Shown here: positions 28,400 through 40,314 of the stretch, in pieces | How positions within the stretch are numbered: the stretch's first letter is position 1 | Layout: the number at the start of each line of letters is the position of its first letter | Source: Ichthyophis bannanicus | Taxonomy: Eukaryota; Chordata; Amphibia; Gymnophiona; Ichthyophiidae | Direction of reading: 5' to 3' | Length of the DNA: 64,000 bases | NCBI GenBank assembly: GCA_033557465.1 | Contig: CM066032.1 | Span: 58,998,955 to 59,062,954 of the forward strand | Notes under the pieces: model-generated | Seen by the model: the letters and a program-made list of their open reading frames with translations, nothing else | Told to the model about the DNA's origin: nothing | Database searches by the model: none | Translations under genes and position numbers: made by a program

Positions 28400-31300
28400 A
28401 CCACATAACACATTTAATTTAATTTTAATTTAATTAACAGTTTCTTATATACCGCATCTTCCAAAGATCAAATGCGGTTTACATGGAACAAAACAACATA
28501 ACAGACAGGCGTCTGTTTTTACAGTGAACAGCTTAAAACCATAACAACTATATTACATTACATGGAACATGCAAGAACTATTTACAGGGAACAAAATGAG
28601 TAATAAATACAGTGTTGTATGTGACATTTAAGGATAATAAGCATTTGGAGTTTCACATCATATGTCAAATCAATCTAGTTTGGTTTATGGGAAACTGACA
28701 TGGTATTATCCATTTTCTAGCTGGGGAGGTGTGTTTGGCAAAGATCCGTAGTGTGATGTGAACAGGTGCGTTTTAAGTTTTTTGCGGAATTCTTTGATCT
28801 CTAAAAGTGATCTCATTTCATCTGGAAGGGCGTTCCATAGAATGGGGGCAGCATGTGAGAATGCCTTTTTGTTTGTTATCTTTCTGGCTTTTATAAATTC
28901 TTTCGGAGTCCTTAATTTGTTTGTATGATCTCTCCTGTGTAAGTTTTTAGCAGGTTCTTTAGTGATGAGATTGAATAGGGTAGGAGGTGCCATGTTGTTT
29001 AGAGTTTTGAAGGTAGTTGTTAGAGTTTTATATACTATTCGGCTTTGTATCGGTAGCCAGTGTAAGTTCTCCAGTATCGGAGTGATATGTTGAAATGGGG
29101 GAACCTTCATAATGGTCCTGGCCGCTGCATTTTGTGCAATTTGAAGTCTTTTCAAGTTTTGTTTTGTTGTGCCTAGAAGTATTAGGTTTGCAAAGTCGAA
29201 GTGAGGCGTAATTATGGCTTGTATTATTTGCTGGAAGTCTTGTAGGTGCATTAGTGGGCGTAGCTGCTTTAGGATTTTAAGTTTGAAGTATACTTTCTTC
29301 GTTGTATTTCTTATATGTGTTTCCATGTTGAGATGTGTGTCAAGTATTACACCTAGATATCATACTTCATTTTTTAGTTTGATTTCTTGGTTTTGCAGAG
29401 TGATGTGTGTAGGGGGTGAGTATGAGAGGTTTTTTGTTACAATTAGGGCTTCTGTTTTTGCATGATTGATGTAGAGGTTATTTTCATTTAGCCAGGTAGT
29501 TAGTTCATTAAAACACTCTACGAGTAATTGGATTGGTATATTGGGGATTGTAAATGGGATGTACATCATTATATCGTCTGCATATAAGTGATAGTAAACG
29601 TTGAATTTTTTAAATATATTACAGACATGCTTTATGTAGATATTAAATAAGAGGGCTGACAGTGCCGATCCCTGAGGGAGACCTAATTCCTGGTTGTATG
29701 TCTTGGATGTAAGGTTACCGATTTGTACTGTTTGTGTTCTATTGCTTAGATAAGAGGTGAACCAATTAAGTACAGTTGATTTTATTCCTATTTGTTTGAG
29801 TTTCTTGAGCATTAAAGAATGGCTTACGCTGTCAAATGCTGCAGAGATATCGATGAATAGGAGTAAAAAAGCTTGCTTGGGATTGTCTATTCCTTTTACA
29901 AGTGTGTCGATGAGTACTGTTAATAGTGTCTCGACACCATGGCGTGGGCGAAACCCATATTGTTGTTCATCTAGAGGGGCTGAAGTGTCTATGTGTTCTT
30001 GAGTCTGAATTTGTACAACTTTCTCTATTAGTTTTGCCATGAACGGAATACTAGAAATAGGTCTGTAGGAATTAGGCAATGTTTTGTCAAGGGTGGCCTT
30101 TTTGAGTATTGGGCGGATCAGAGCATGTTTTAGTGAAGGGGGTAAATATCCAGTTTTAAGGGATAAGTTGATTATAGGGAGTATGAAGGAAGATAAACTT
30201 GGGAGAGTGTTCTTTAACCAAGATACTGGGCATGGATCTAGGTTGGAAGTTGTTGTGTTTAGATTTAAAACAGTGTTCTTGAGTATATCCTTGGTTATGG
30301 GGTTGAATTCAGACCATTCGGTTATATAGAGGTTTTGATATGTGTGTGTGGAGTTAGGTAAAAGTGGGTGGAGCTTAGTTTTATTTATGTAGTAATTAGC
30401 TAGGATCTGTGGAGAGATTTCAGTAATATCATTGCTGGTGTTGTTAGCGTTACTCGTTAGTTTTTGAACAATTGAAAATAATTCTCTTGGTCTGTTTAAT
30501 GAGTTTGTTAGGATAGATGCATGGTAGTTTTTCTTAGCATTGTCTATTGCTTCCTTATAATTTTTAAGTTGATTGTGGTATTATTAATGGTGTTTTTGCA
30601 TTTACGCCACTTAACTTCTGCTTTTCTTAGTGCTTTTTTCATTTGTTTTAGAGTATTATTAAACCAAGGGGCATTACCAACTCTGGTATGTATGTTCTTT
30701 CTGTTGACATATTTATTAGTAGCTGCATTACTTACAATTTTATGCCAGTTTGCTACCGTTTCGTCCAGGTCAAGTGGTGAAGTATCTAGGTGGGGGATTA
30801 TTAAATCCAGAAACTCTTCTTCATTAAATTTTTTGAATCTTGGGGTTGGGACCTGTGTTGGTCTACTTTTGTCTGTTGTGATGTTGGTTGTAATGTTAAA
30901 GTTAATAAGATGATGGTCTGACCATGGTATTGGAGTGCATTTGAGTGAGTTAGGATTAAATGAATTGTAGATTGCTTCAGGGAGGAGGACAAGGTCGAGT
31001 ATATTTCCTTTGTTATGTGTTTTAGTGTTAATTATTTGGTGAAAATCCATGTCTGTTATTGATTCTAAGAAGAAGGTAGAATATGAAGCTGGCAGAGAGG
31101 GGAGGTTAAAGTCACCAAGCGTTATTATTGGATTTTTGTCAGTGGAGGAGCTTAGGAATTCGATTAAGGTATCTATCTAGGTTTTCTGATTGTTGATCAG
31201 GTGGTCTGTAGATTAAACAAATTCTAAGATGGCCTATTTTCATAATGATAGTGTCTATGTTTGTAGATAAGTTAGATGACTGTTGTCTAGCTTTTAAAGT

Positions 31301-32085
31301 GTTTTTTTGTCATCATTAGAACACCACCTCCTTTTTTGTGATTTCTATGTGTATATGCAATATCGTAGTCATTGTTATTTAGCTGGTTTATGAAGACATT
31401 ATCAGCATCTGTTAACCATGTCTCCATGACACACAGTATATCTGGTTTTAGGTCAGTTAGAATGTCTGTGAATATAGGAAGTTTATTTTTCATTGATCTA
31501 GCATTTATTAATATAATCGATAATGGTTTCGAGTTTTTGATGACATTATGGTTATTTAATTGGTGAGGTAAGGTATAGTTTATGTGGATTAGTCTGTGAT
31601 AGTTCACTTTGGGATGGTAGTGATTCCATGGAGAGGGGTTAAATCTTGGTGTATTATGTATGATTGGGATGTTATTAACGTTATTGCTATTTTGGCTGTG
31701 GGTCAGGATGATTAAGGTTGTTATAGTGATGGTAATGAAAAGTAGTCTTAGTATAGGGTAATTTGTAAGAGCCATTTTGGGGTTGAGGCTTTTGGAGAGA
31801 GATCTGTGCGGAGTATGAATATCTATCTAGGCAAAAGATAAAGTGGTGTGAGTTAGAATGGAATATCTTAATTCAGTACGTTAAGCTAGAACATATTGCA
31901 AGTAGCAGGAAACCGTGGCTAGAATTAGTGAATTATGTTACCTCTGTCACTAGCTTTAAGTAGTCAACAATATTATCTTAGGCAGTTGCTAGCAGTTGTG
32001 AACAGTGTTACCTCAGGCAGTAGTTAAATGTTGAATACAATGTTACCTCAGACTGAAGATATACAGTGTTACCTCATACAGTAAT
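28400..32085 (-). mobile_element. L2-like LINE, near full length
   Basis: Tail near 28400-28440 made of TTAAATTAAAATTAAATTAA, 3' UTR to 28700, ORF from 31775 to 28706, and a 5' leader to about 32085. The leader contains four or five degenerate copies of TGTTACCTCAGGCAGTAG-like text spaced about 30-35 bp. The element points away from the L2-like LINE starting at 32086. Confidence 0.82.
28706..31775 (-). pseudogene. L2-like LINE protein: endonuclease and reverse transcriptase
   Basis: It begins MALTNYPILRLLFITITITT, a hydrophobic start of unknown meaning. The endonuclease domain has LSIILINARSMKNKLPIF and DILCVMETWLTDADN, then KGGGVLMMTKKHFK, and WSDHHLINFNI. RT motifs: NSYRPISSIPFMAKLIEKVV, QYGFRPRHGVETLL, FIDISAAFDSVSHSLML, LPQGSALSALLFNIYIKHV and the catalytic YADD at 29573-29584. 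The end has LHWLPIQSRIVYKTL, LWNALPDEMRS and FRKKLKTHLFTSHYGSLP. About five stops or shifts (for example near 31290, 31150, 30545 and at 29358) separate long open pieces of 239 and 206 codons. Confidence 0.85.
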
Positions 32086-34250
32086 CTCCTCAACCCCTTG
32101 GTCAGACAACCACCTAATAACATTCACTATGTGGATTGCAAAACCTATCAACCACAAACACCAGCAATACAAAGACAGAAGGTTCAAGAGCTTTAACAAA
32201 GAAAAATTCCTGCAAGAAATAACTCCAAAACTGCATCAAGACATGGATGACCTATCGAAAATTAGAACCACACCATATTCATAGCAGTATCAGCACCAAG
32301 TTTAAAACATACAACTACATACAAAATAAAAACTGCTCCATGGTACTCCAATGAAATCAGAGAAGCAAAGAAAATCCTAAGGAAACGCGAGAGGAAATGG
32401 AGACAGAATAAGGCCCCAGATATCCTACAATACAGAACCAAGCAACAAGGATACAATGATTTGATCAACAGATGCAAGCAACAATTTCACACCAATCTCA
32501 TTACGAAATCAGCAAATAAACCCAGAGAACTTTTTGACATCATAATGACACTCACCAGAGACCCATTGCAACAAAGGGACCCTGCAATACATCCACAAAA
32601 CATGGCAAACCACCTAATGGACAAGCACTTGAAACTCAATCAGAACGTCCCACCTCTCCATAGCAAGCAGTATACAAGACCCAGCCCTCACAAAAACATG
32701 GGGTGAATTTAGCATACCATCATGGCAACAAGTAGAGCATATAATATCCTCCCTTAACACTACCATGTCACGATCAGACCCTTGCCTTGTAACATGGATA
32801 AAATCAGCCAAGGAGCAGCTCAAACATTTCATATGCAAAATAGCAACAACATCTCTCACCCAAGGCTATATGCCAACATCTCTCAAACAAGCAACCATAC
32901 GGCCAATCCTTAAGAACGCATCACTCAATAAAAATGACCCCACAGCATATCACCCAATTTCTAGCCTACTATTTATTGCAAAAATTATAGAAAAAGCGGT
33001 TCATAAGCAATTACAAGACCACATAGACCAACATGCTCCACTGGATCCCCACCAGCATGGGTTCAAACCAAACCATAATGTACAGACTACTAACTTCACT
33101 CTTTGACACCATTGTCAGGGGCATAGATAACATCAAAACTGGATTCCTCTTCATATTTATGGACATATCATCTGCGTTCAGTACTGTATCCCATGCTATC
33201 ATGATGCATCGTCTCCAAGAAATTGGCTTATACATCATCACATTAAAGTGGTTTCAATCTTACCTAACAGACTACAGCAGGTCAAATGTGGAAGGAACAA
33301 GTCCGAGCCATTCTCCATACAACAGGGCATACCACAAAGATCATCAATTTCTTCACTTCTCTTCAACCTCTACATAAAGCCCATCTGCAACATCATCAAA
33401 AAACACAAAATACAGTACCGTTTATATGCCGACGATATCATAGTATTCACCCCAATCAATCTACACAAACCGGAACTCTCAGCCATAACCAAATATATGG
33501 AAGACATAATCATCAGCAACAATACCTTAACAGTAAACCACAGCAAAACAGAAGCACTCTACATCACAAGAGACCCCTCATTCAATCTCCCACAATCAAT
33601 CAATGTACTACACAGGACTATGACAGTAAAACTCAAAGTTAGATATTTAGAAATTACCCTGGACCAAAACCTAAACCTACAATCCCACATAAATAAGACA
33701 ACTGCAAACACACACCACAGATTGAAACTCATTAGGAAACTAAAACCAGTCCTAAGCCAGAACCATTTTTGCACAGTATGTCAGGCTACTGTCACCCCAA
33801 TATTAGACAACGGCAACTCACTATACCAGAGGCTCTCAAAACAAATCATACATCCTCTCCAATTGGCACAAAACACAGCAGCCTCAATTATTACTGGAAC
33901 ATCAAAACATGATCATATCACCCACATATTCAACCAACTACACTGGCTCCCAATACACTCACGCACCAGGTTCAAGACGATGCTAAACTTCTTTAAAATC
34001 ATACGTTACTCCTCAGCAAATATCCTAAAAGACCTAATTATAAGAGACTCAAGCACATGACCCAGGAGAAACAACAAAAATATGATTATCACGCCCACCA
34101 AATACCATAAATCTAAACTAATCACGTTCAGAAGAGCGCTCTCACTCTCCGCCTCGGCCTTATGAAGTTCCTTCCAAGAAGCAAGCCTATAAGACATTAA
34201 GGACTTCTGGAAAATGAAAATTTTTCTCTACACAGAACACTTTGGAGATG
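32086..34250 (+). pseudogene. L2-like RT, related to the copy at 28.7-31.8 kb
   Basis: Pieces in order: DRRFKSFNKEKFLQEITPKL, DPCLVTWIKSAKEQLKHF, AYHPISSLLFIAKIIEKAVH and QHGFKPNHNVQT. After shifts come MDISSAFSTVSHAIMMHRL, QQGIPQRSSISSLLFNLYIK and the catalytic YADD at 33425-33436. It continues SKTEALYITRDPSFNLPQS, QNTAASIITGTSKHDHIT and LHWLPIHSRTRFKTML. The longest open stretch is 270 codons (33248-34060). PQRSS in place of PQGSV alters the RT pocket. Confidence 0.82.
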
Positions 34251-34480
34251 TCACCTAGCCCCAGCAAATGAAGGGTTCCAGACTCCCTCCCTCCCCCCTC
34301 CAAAACAACCAACTACGTTCAGCCACAATCCAACACCTGTACATAAAGCTGTACATAAGTTCTAACATGTTAATTTGTCCTGCACGCCAATTAACCCCCC
34401 CAACTGTATTTTCTCGTTTCAATGCACTCAGTTCAAGTTACAATGTATTTGCTCTTGTTTTAAAGTACTCCGTTTAAGTT
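32086..34480 (+). mobile_element. L2-like LINE, 5'-truncated
   Basis: It starts in the end of the endonuclease domain (TPWSDNHLITFTMW) and runs to a 3' UTR ending near 34480. Its start lies exactly where the leader of the divergent L2-like LINE stops, so one probably inserted next to or into the other. Confidence 0.8.
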
Positions 34481-35160
34481 TATTTATTTATATAATTTTT
34501 CTATACCGCCACTTCCAGAGATCAGTAGCGGTTTACATGTAACAAAAGTTAATAATAGAGAAGTTATTATTTTACAGCGAACAATTTTACAGAGAACAAT
34601 TTTAGAACAGAATTAACATAGAACTCAAAACCATATAGAAACTGTTGATAACAAACAATGAACTTGGAGTAACATTTGGTAATGCTTCAAATAAAAATTA
34701 ACAATAGCCTTAAAAGGTGATTGCTACATAAATGATAATAATATTGTATTCAAAAGTTAGGTGATCTGTGAGATGGAATGATTATGAGAGATGTAGTAGT
34801 GGTCATTGTCTAGGTAGGGTCTGAGTATGATTGTTGAGCATTGCTTTTCTGTGAGTTCGGAACAATATCATGCTGAAGATTATGGTAATGCATAGTAAAA
34901 AGATGGGTTTTTAGTTCTTTTCTGAATGATAGAAGGCCTTTGATTTCTCTAATTTCAATTGGGAGGTTATTCCATAATGTGGGAGCGAAGAATGAAAAAG
35001 CTGTTTTACTTGTCTTCTGGTTAGTCTTTCTAATGGAATCTGGGACTTGGATCATATGTAGATTAATTCTTCTTCTTGCCCTGTTTTCATGAGGGATGTT
35101 GATGAGCGATGAAAGGAATGTAAACCGCTTCGATTGAAGGAGAAGGCATATAGAAAACTG
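34478..35160 (-). mobile_element. L2-like LINE, 3' fragment
   Basis: Tail AAATAAATAAAC at 34478-34490, then the TACCGCCACTTCCAGAGATC motif. The coding end on the minus strand reads RARRRINLHMIQVPDSIRKT, TSKTAFSFFAPTLWNNLPIE and FRKELKTHLFTMHY. 5'-truncated; adjoins a CR1 in the same orientation. Confidence 0.78.
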
Positions 35161-36130
35161 GTGTTGAGAGAAAATACTTACTTCTATTTGTTTCAAATAT
35201 ACTATTTTGTAATTTCATGGCAGGTCCTCTAGTATTTGTACTTTTTGGAGGAGTAAACCTTTGATTCATGTTTACCTTTGCACTCCACTCAGGAGTTTAT
35301 AGACCTCTATCATATCTTCCCTCAGCTGTCTCTTCTCCAGGCTGAAGACCTCTAACCTCTTTAGCCTTTCCTCATAGGAAAGGTGTTTTTTCCCCTTTAT
35401 CATTTTGGTTGTCCTTCTCTGTAACTATTCTAATTCCACTATAACTATTTTGACATAGGGCAACCAGAATTACACACAATACTCTAGGTGCGGTCACACC
35501 ATGGAGAAATATAGAGGCATTATGATTTTTTTTTTGTATCCCCTGGACAAAAGCACAGAGGGGAGTAAACAGCACGGAATGGTGGGTACCAAATGCACCA
35601 CCTCACTGTGCAGACTAGATGGACCATGCAAGTCTCTATCTGCTGCCATTTGCATTTACTTTGCCTAATTCTAACGTTCTGTTTGCTTTACTGGCTGCTG
35701 CCACATGCCAAGCAGAAAATTTCAACGTATCGTCTATGATGTCACCTAGATCCGTTTCCTGAGTGGTGACTCCTAACATGGATCTAGCATTGTGTAGCTA
35801 TAATTTGGGTTATTCTTCCCTATGTATATCATTTTGCAATTGTTCACATTAAATTTTATCTGCCATTTGGATGCCCAGTCTCCCAGTCTCGCAAGGTCAT
35901 ACTGTAATTTCTCACAATCCACATGTGATTTAACTACTTTAAATAATTTGGTCTCATCTGTAAACTTCATAAACTTGCTTGTTCCCACTTCCAGATCATT
36001 TAAAAATATAAAAAAGCATCGGTCCCAGTACAGATCCCTAGGGCACTCCACTATTCACCTTCTTCCATTGAGAAATAGGTCATTTAACTCTACTCTCTCT
36101 TTTAACTAGTTACTATCCACAATAGGAACC
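35161..36130 (-). mobile_element. CR1 LINE fragment
   Basis: The minus strand has PRDLYWDRCFFIFLNDLEVG, a TDETKLFKVVKSHVDCEKLQ block (FADD changed to FTDE) and KWQIKFNVNNCKMIYIG. It continues through text for the KRGKTPFL-type C-terminal part to a QKFTLLKKYKY-like region near 35170. Stops and shifts are common. A foreign CR1 3' end on the opposite strand interrupts it at 35540-35660. Confidence 0.78.
35540..35660 (+). mobile_element. CR1 3' UTR fragment nested in a CR1
   Basis: ACAAAAGCACAGAGGGGAGT, GTGCAGACTAGATGGACC and TCTATCTGCTGCCATTTGCA match the CR1 3' UTR of the 1788-2336 type, in plus orientation. Confidence 0.7.
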
Positions 36131-36215
36131 TTCTATCCATGGCCTCCTATTCCATGGCTTTTTAATTTCCTTTAATTTTCTTCCATTCCTTGATCACATA
36201 GAACTGTACAAACCT

Positions 36216-36410
36216 GTTCTCCATGAACAAGCAAGAATTAAGTCCTCACATATGGGTGACGTCACTGACGCAGCACCACAAGGAATGCTCTCCCAGCTTC
36301 TATTGGAAGCTTTTGGGAGCTGCATCACACGTGCCTGCCTTTCCACCCTCTGCAGCACCATCTTCCCCAGTTTCTCTTTTTCTGCGGAGCCCACAGGATG
36401 AATCCTGCAC
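36216..36410. repeat. DIRS 2 left inverted terminal repeat
   Basis: Includes AAGTCCTCACATATGGGTGA and CCCAGCTTCTATTGGAAGC, both inverted at 58550-58650. Minisatellite-like text (CACATAGAACTGTACAAACC) lies directly outside. Confidence 0.82.
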
Positions 36411-37219
36411 CAGTGGAAAATAATTGTCTTCTTTTTCGACCATAACGGATGGTTTTCTTGCTAGTTTTCACCACCTGTCATCGGTTTGTCGGCTTCCAGA
36501 TGATATGTTTGTTTTTCTTGTTTTTTCCCCGGTCCAAAACCTTTTCCCACCATTGCAATCGAGGCCTTCGACCTCACCAAGGTGATCTTCCTGGATATGT
36601 CGAAGCCAGTGAGTGGCTTTAAGAAGTGCATTAAATGTGGCCATACCATATCGGTCACAGATAGGCACAACTGATGCCTACAGTGCCTTGGGTCTGACCA
36701 CCAGCCCGCATCCCGCAGCCCCTGTCTGCAGATGACCAGGAGGGGCCTGAAGGGTTGGGAAAAGCAGGAGTCCCTTTTTAGAACATTAGATTCAGCATCC
36801 TCGGCTCCAATGTTGACCCATTCGATGAGTCCTGCCAAGGCGTCATCCAGATGGGACTCCTGAGCACAGTCAGATCCAAGGGGCCAGGGCATCGAGCGAG
36901 AAGTCCAACTAGACTCAAGGAGGGATTTGAGGCCGGTCCCATCCGTGTTGAAGAGGGCTCCTGAGCACAGGAAAAAGATAAAAGTGCATCTGCACTGCAG
37001 CCCCCCACAGCACAACGTGGGCAGTAAGGGCTGGGAGTGGCCAGAAAAACTTCCCCGGTGGGAGGCATCGACCCCCATTGCCCTGGAGGGCCACTGGTTG
37101 TCTTCCAATGAACTCATCATCATTGAGTCCCCGCTGGATGTACCAATCCCGGCCTTGGGCCTCTCCGCAGCAGCAGTTCTGGATGAACACCTAAGGGCTT
37201 TCAAGGTCCAAATGGTGGT

Positions 37220-37394
37220 GGTATTGGCCTTGTGAACACAAGGAGCAAGAGACGTGTGAAGGTCACAAGAGTCTTTATTAGATGAACCCCAAAAAGACTC
37301 TTGTGACCTTCACACGTCTCTTGCTCCTTGTGTTCTCTGGGTTCCACTGCAAGAGCGGGTTGCTCTTCTTTGTGTTGACGGTATTGGCCTTGTG
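37220..37394. repeat. 145-bp hairpin insertion with 15-bp duplication
   Basis: GGTATTGGCCTTGTG occurs at 37220-37234 and 37380-37394. Between them, 37234-37273 and 37296-37335 are perfect 40-bp inverted copies (starting GAACACAAGGAGCAAGAGAC) with a 22-bp loop, followed by 44 bp of single-copy text. On one strand the loop reads TAATAAAGACTC, resembling a polyadenylation signal followed by an LTR-like R region. It sits in the gag part of DIRS 2. Confidence 0.85.
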
Positions 37395-37784
37395 GCATGC
37401 AAGCTCTCTGATGGCTTCAGCATCATCACTACACTCCATCAAGCCCATTTTGGAGACCTATGCGCTACCGGTGAAGGTGCAAAATCAGAAGTGACAATGG
37501 TTCCTATGGTCATCTCCCTGTGAAGCATGTTGGAGACCGATGTTTCCAGGTAGCCTCATCCTTGTACAGGGCACACAGGTCCCACTGACACCCGCCGTTT
37601 CTGCATGACCAGAGTAAGTGGTGGGAGAAATCGAGACACTACTTTGATTTTCTGTTGGAATCGGAGTCCGAGGACTGGGAGACTGAGAAGGGCTTGGCCC
37701 CCTCTGACAAGAGGTCCCCTGACCTCACTTCAGATCCATCCCCTCCATACGAGTGGTGTAAGTTGCTTCCGGAGGACATGGAGG

Positions 37785-38078
37785 GAGGAGTGGCCTAGTG
37801 ATTAGGACAAGGTACTTCAGGCCGGAGGGCCGGGGGTTCAAGTCCCACCTGGGGACAGCAATCTCAGGCCAGAGGGACTGGGATTTCTAGTCCTATAGGC
37901 ACTCTTTGTGGTCTTGGGCAAGCCACTTAACCCTCCATTACCCATGTTCCCTGTAAGTATTAGCGTATGTGTGTCATATCCCCTCATGTTAAAAGTATCT
38001 CCCAATTGACCGCTTTGACCCAGTGAAAAGCGGGATATAAATACAGCTAAATAAATAAAATTAATAAATAAATAAATG
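37785..38078 (+). mobile_element. CORE-type tRNA-SINE, full-length (tail type B)
   Basis: Head with GTGGCCTAGTGATTAGGACA (A box) and GGTTCAAGTCC (B box), CORE-like TGTGGTCTTGGGCAAGCCAC, then a different tail: GTCATATCCCCTCATGTTAA, TTGACCGCTTTGACCC, GAAAAGCGGGATATAAATAC and AAATAAATAAA. It lies in DIRS 2 gag between GACATG and TCCTTCC. Confidence 0.9.
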
Positions 38079-38140
38079 TCCTTCCAGGATTTCGTAAGGG
38101 ATATGGCCAAGGCCATACTCTGTTCCCTTAAGTTAAGAGG

Positions 38141-38748
38141 AAGATGATCAAAATGATTTGGAGCCTGTGTCAGAAGACTTATGAGAAGAGACTTGAAGAC
38201 TTAAATATGTACACTCTGGAGGAGAGGAGGGACAGGGGAGATATGATTCAGACCTTTAAATACTTAAAGAGTATTAATGAACAAACAAATCTCTTCCAAA
38301 GACGGGGAAGCTGTAAAACTAGAGGGCATAACATAAAGCTGCAAGGGGGTAAACTGAAAGGCAATGTCAGGAAATACTTTTTCATTGAAAGGGTGGTGGA
38401 TGCTTGGAATGCCCTCCCGATGGAAGTGGTGGGGGCAAATACAGTGACAGAATTCAAAATGGTATGGGGCAGACACAGTGGATCCCTTTATAGCAACAGG
38501 ATAAAATCAAAATAAACATAACTATCTATTCCGGAATGTGCGTATGTGTCTCATATCCCCTCGTGTTAAATGTATCCCCCCAATTGACCGCTTTGACCCG
38601 GTGAAAAGCGGGATATAAATACAGCTAAATAAAATAAATAAATAAATAAACAAAGGCTTGGGGAGTGGTGACCTGCACGGAGTGGCAGGTGCACCTACTC
38701 TTGCCGCCTTGCTGGGCAGACTAGATGGACCATACTATGTTACTATGC
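38141..38748 (+). mobile_element. CR1 LINE, 3' fragment
   Basis: Open frame 38144-38515 encodes the CR1 C-terminus (KRLEDLNMYTLEERRDRGDM, YFFIERVVDAWNALPMEVV). It is nearly the same sequence as 1788-2336 and ends with the same 3' UTR and TTACTATG octamers. A type B SINE tail (38529-38648) separates the coding end from the 3' UTR. Confidence 0.88.
38529..38648 (+). mobile_element. Type B SINE tail fragment
   Basis: GTGTCTCATATCCCCTCGTG, GACCGCTTTGACCCGGTGAA, CGGGATATAAATACAG and four AAAT units. Head and central domain are missing. Confidence 0.8.
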
Positions 38749-39885
38749 TAAGGCGGAAGATGAACCAAGGGCGAAGAGCTTGAGCTCCTACAGTACCCCT
38801 TGGCGCCTAAGGAGGCAGTAATGGTGCTGGTGCACCATGTCTTGCAAAGGCTGCTACTGCAGCTGTGGGAGAGTCCATTCATGGTCCCCGCCTGTGGCTG
38901 GCAGTTGGACTCGATGTATTGGGTCCAAAAGCCACCGAGAAACCCCAGCTGCCACATAACTCCATAGTGGTGGAATCTGCCCTGAAATGCATTAAGAGTA
39001 GCAAGATGCACTCTTCAGTGCCCCCAGGGATGGTTAGGACTCTGGACTCCTTCGGGAAGAAATGTTACTAGGGTTCCTGCTGCTTCCTACCAGCTTTACA
39101 TGGGCATGTTTCTCAAGGACATCATATTGGACCCGGCAGACTTTGCCACTCATGTCCCTCCCGACCATATCAACTCCTTCTGCGCCTTAATAGGCCATGG
39201 AAAGAATTGCTCCAAGTATGCCATGCAGACAACATATGATGCCTTTGAATCTGCCTGCAGGGCAGCTGTGGTGAATATCAGTGCCTGGAGGCTGGCCTGG
39301 CTTCAGTCATCCGACCTGGAGCAGAGGGTCCAGAACAAGTTGGCCAATGTCCCTTGTACTGGAGATGATCTCTTCAGGAAGCCGATGGAGGAGAGGGCGG
39401 GTGAATTCAAGAAGGAGCATGTGATGCTCTCGAGAAAGACCATGGATTCCGTGTGTAAGAAGTACCAAGGGAAGGCCTTCTACCCCTGCCTTCACTGATA
39501 CTATCCAGCACATCAGAGCACTCAGCCAAAGGCTCAGGCCTCGCTCCAGAAGAGGCAGGAGAAGCCTCAGAAAGCCTAGCTGGCCCCACAGCCCAAACTG
39601 GGAGTAGGTTTTTGACTCGTTCCTCAGGAGCACAGCCAATCGTTTCTTACCTCCCAAGGTCCCACTTCAGGTAGGAGGGTGGCTCATCCACTTTGCCCAC
39701 TGGTGGTCCCTAATCACCTTGGTCCATGAGCCTGGGTACTGCAGCTTGTCCAGCAGGGTTATTGACTGCACCTTGCCCAGCTGCTGCCTCCCAATCAGGG
39801 GGGAACATCTCATGGTTCTGTTGCACTGGAGTTGGTTGAGGAAGGAGATTATTGTCCTGCTCACCAACTTTGCCATTAAGCTGGT

Positions 39886-40188
39886 TATTTAATTAATTAA
39901 TTAATTAATTAAACTAGGCAAATATTCTGCTTTTCTACCAGTCAAAGCGGTGTGCATTCAGGTACTGTTTATATATTTTTCCCTTGTCCCTGAAGGGCTC
40001 ACAATCTATTTTTTTGTACCTGAGGCAACGGAGGGTTAAGTGGCTTGCCCAAGGCCACAAGGAGCACCTATGGGACTAGAAGCCCCAGTCCTTCTGGCCC
40101 AAGGCTGCTGTCCTCTAGCGGAATTCAAACCCCTGGCCCTCCGGCCCAAGGTAACTTGCCCCAACCACTAGGCCATTCCCCCCTTCCC
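39886..40188 (-). mobile_element. CORE-type tRNA-SINE (tail type C)
   Basis: Reverse complement has head remnants (B box region GGGTTTGAATTCC inverted as GGAATTCAAACCC), central GGCAAGCCACTTAACCCTCC and tail AATAGATTGTGAGCCCTTCA with repeated AATTAATTAATTAA at the 3' end instead of AAAT units. Inserted in DIRS 2 RT. Confidence 0.85.
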
Positions 40189-40299
40189 TCCGGTCCAGGT
40201 TGGGAAGGGCTCTACTCCATGTACTTCCTGGTTCCCAAAAAGACTGGAGGGTTTCAAGCCAACCTGGATCTCTGAAACCTACACTGGTTCCTTGTGTTA

Positions 40300-40314
40300 G
40301 AAACGTTCAAGATG
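40300..40314. repeat. 15-bp target-site duplication, left copy
   Basis: GAAACGTTCAAGATG, repeated exactly at 42621-42635 just after a poly(A) tract. Confidence 0.92.

Larger units (their letters stand above)
36592..39500 (+). pseudogene. DIRS 2 gag-like ORF, interrupted
   Basis: MSKPVSGFKKCIKCGHTISV and CLQCLGSDHQPAS match the start of the DIRS 1 gag with its cysteine/histidine cluster. Later pieces are LPEDM followed after a SINE by SFQDFVRDMAKA (same text as DIRS 1). Then LQYPLAPKEAVMVLVHHV-like text leads to the long open stretch 39100-39498 (MGMFLKDIILDPADFATHVP, YDAFESACRAAVVNISAWRL, LSRKTMDSVCKKYQGKAFYP). A hairpin insertion (37235-37379), a SINE (37785-38078) and a CR1 tail (38141-38748) split it. 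Confidence 0.68.

Noticed and set aside
30521..30913. Plus-strand 130-codon hydrophobic frame as a membrane protein
   Set aside because: It is antisense to the L2-like ORF, whose A/C-rich codons create a hydrophobic shadow frame.
36461..37204. Minus-strand 247-codon frame as a gene
   Set aside because: It lies antisense to the DIRS 2 gag text, which has clear counterparts in DIRS 1.
37274..37340. Solo LTR of an endogenous retrovirus
   Set aside because: The AATAAA-GACTC piece looks like an LTR end, but there is no TG...CA boundary, and the 15-bp TSD is too long for retroviral integrase.
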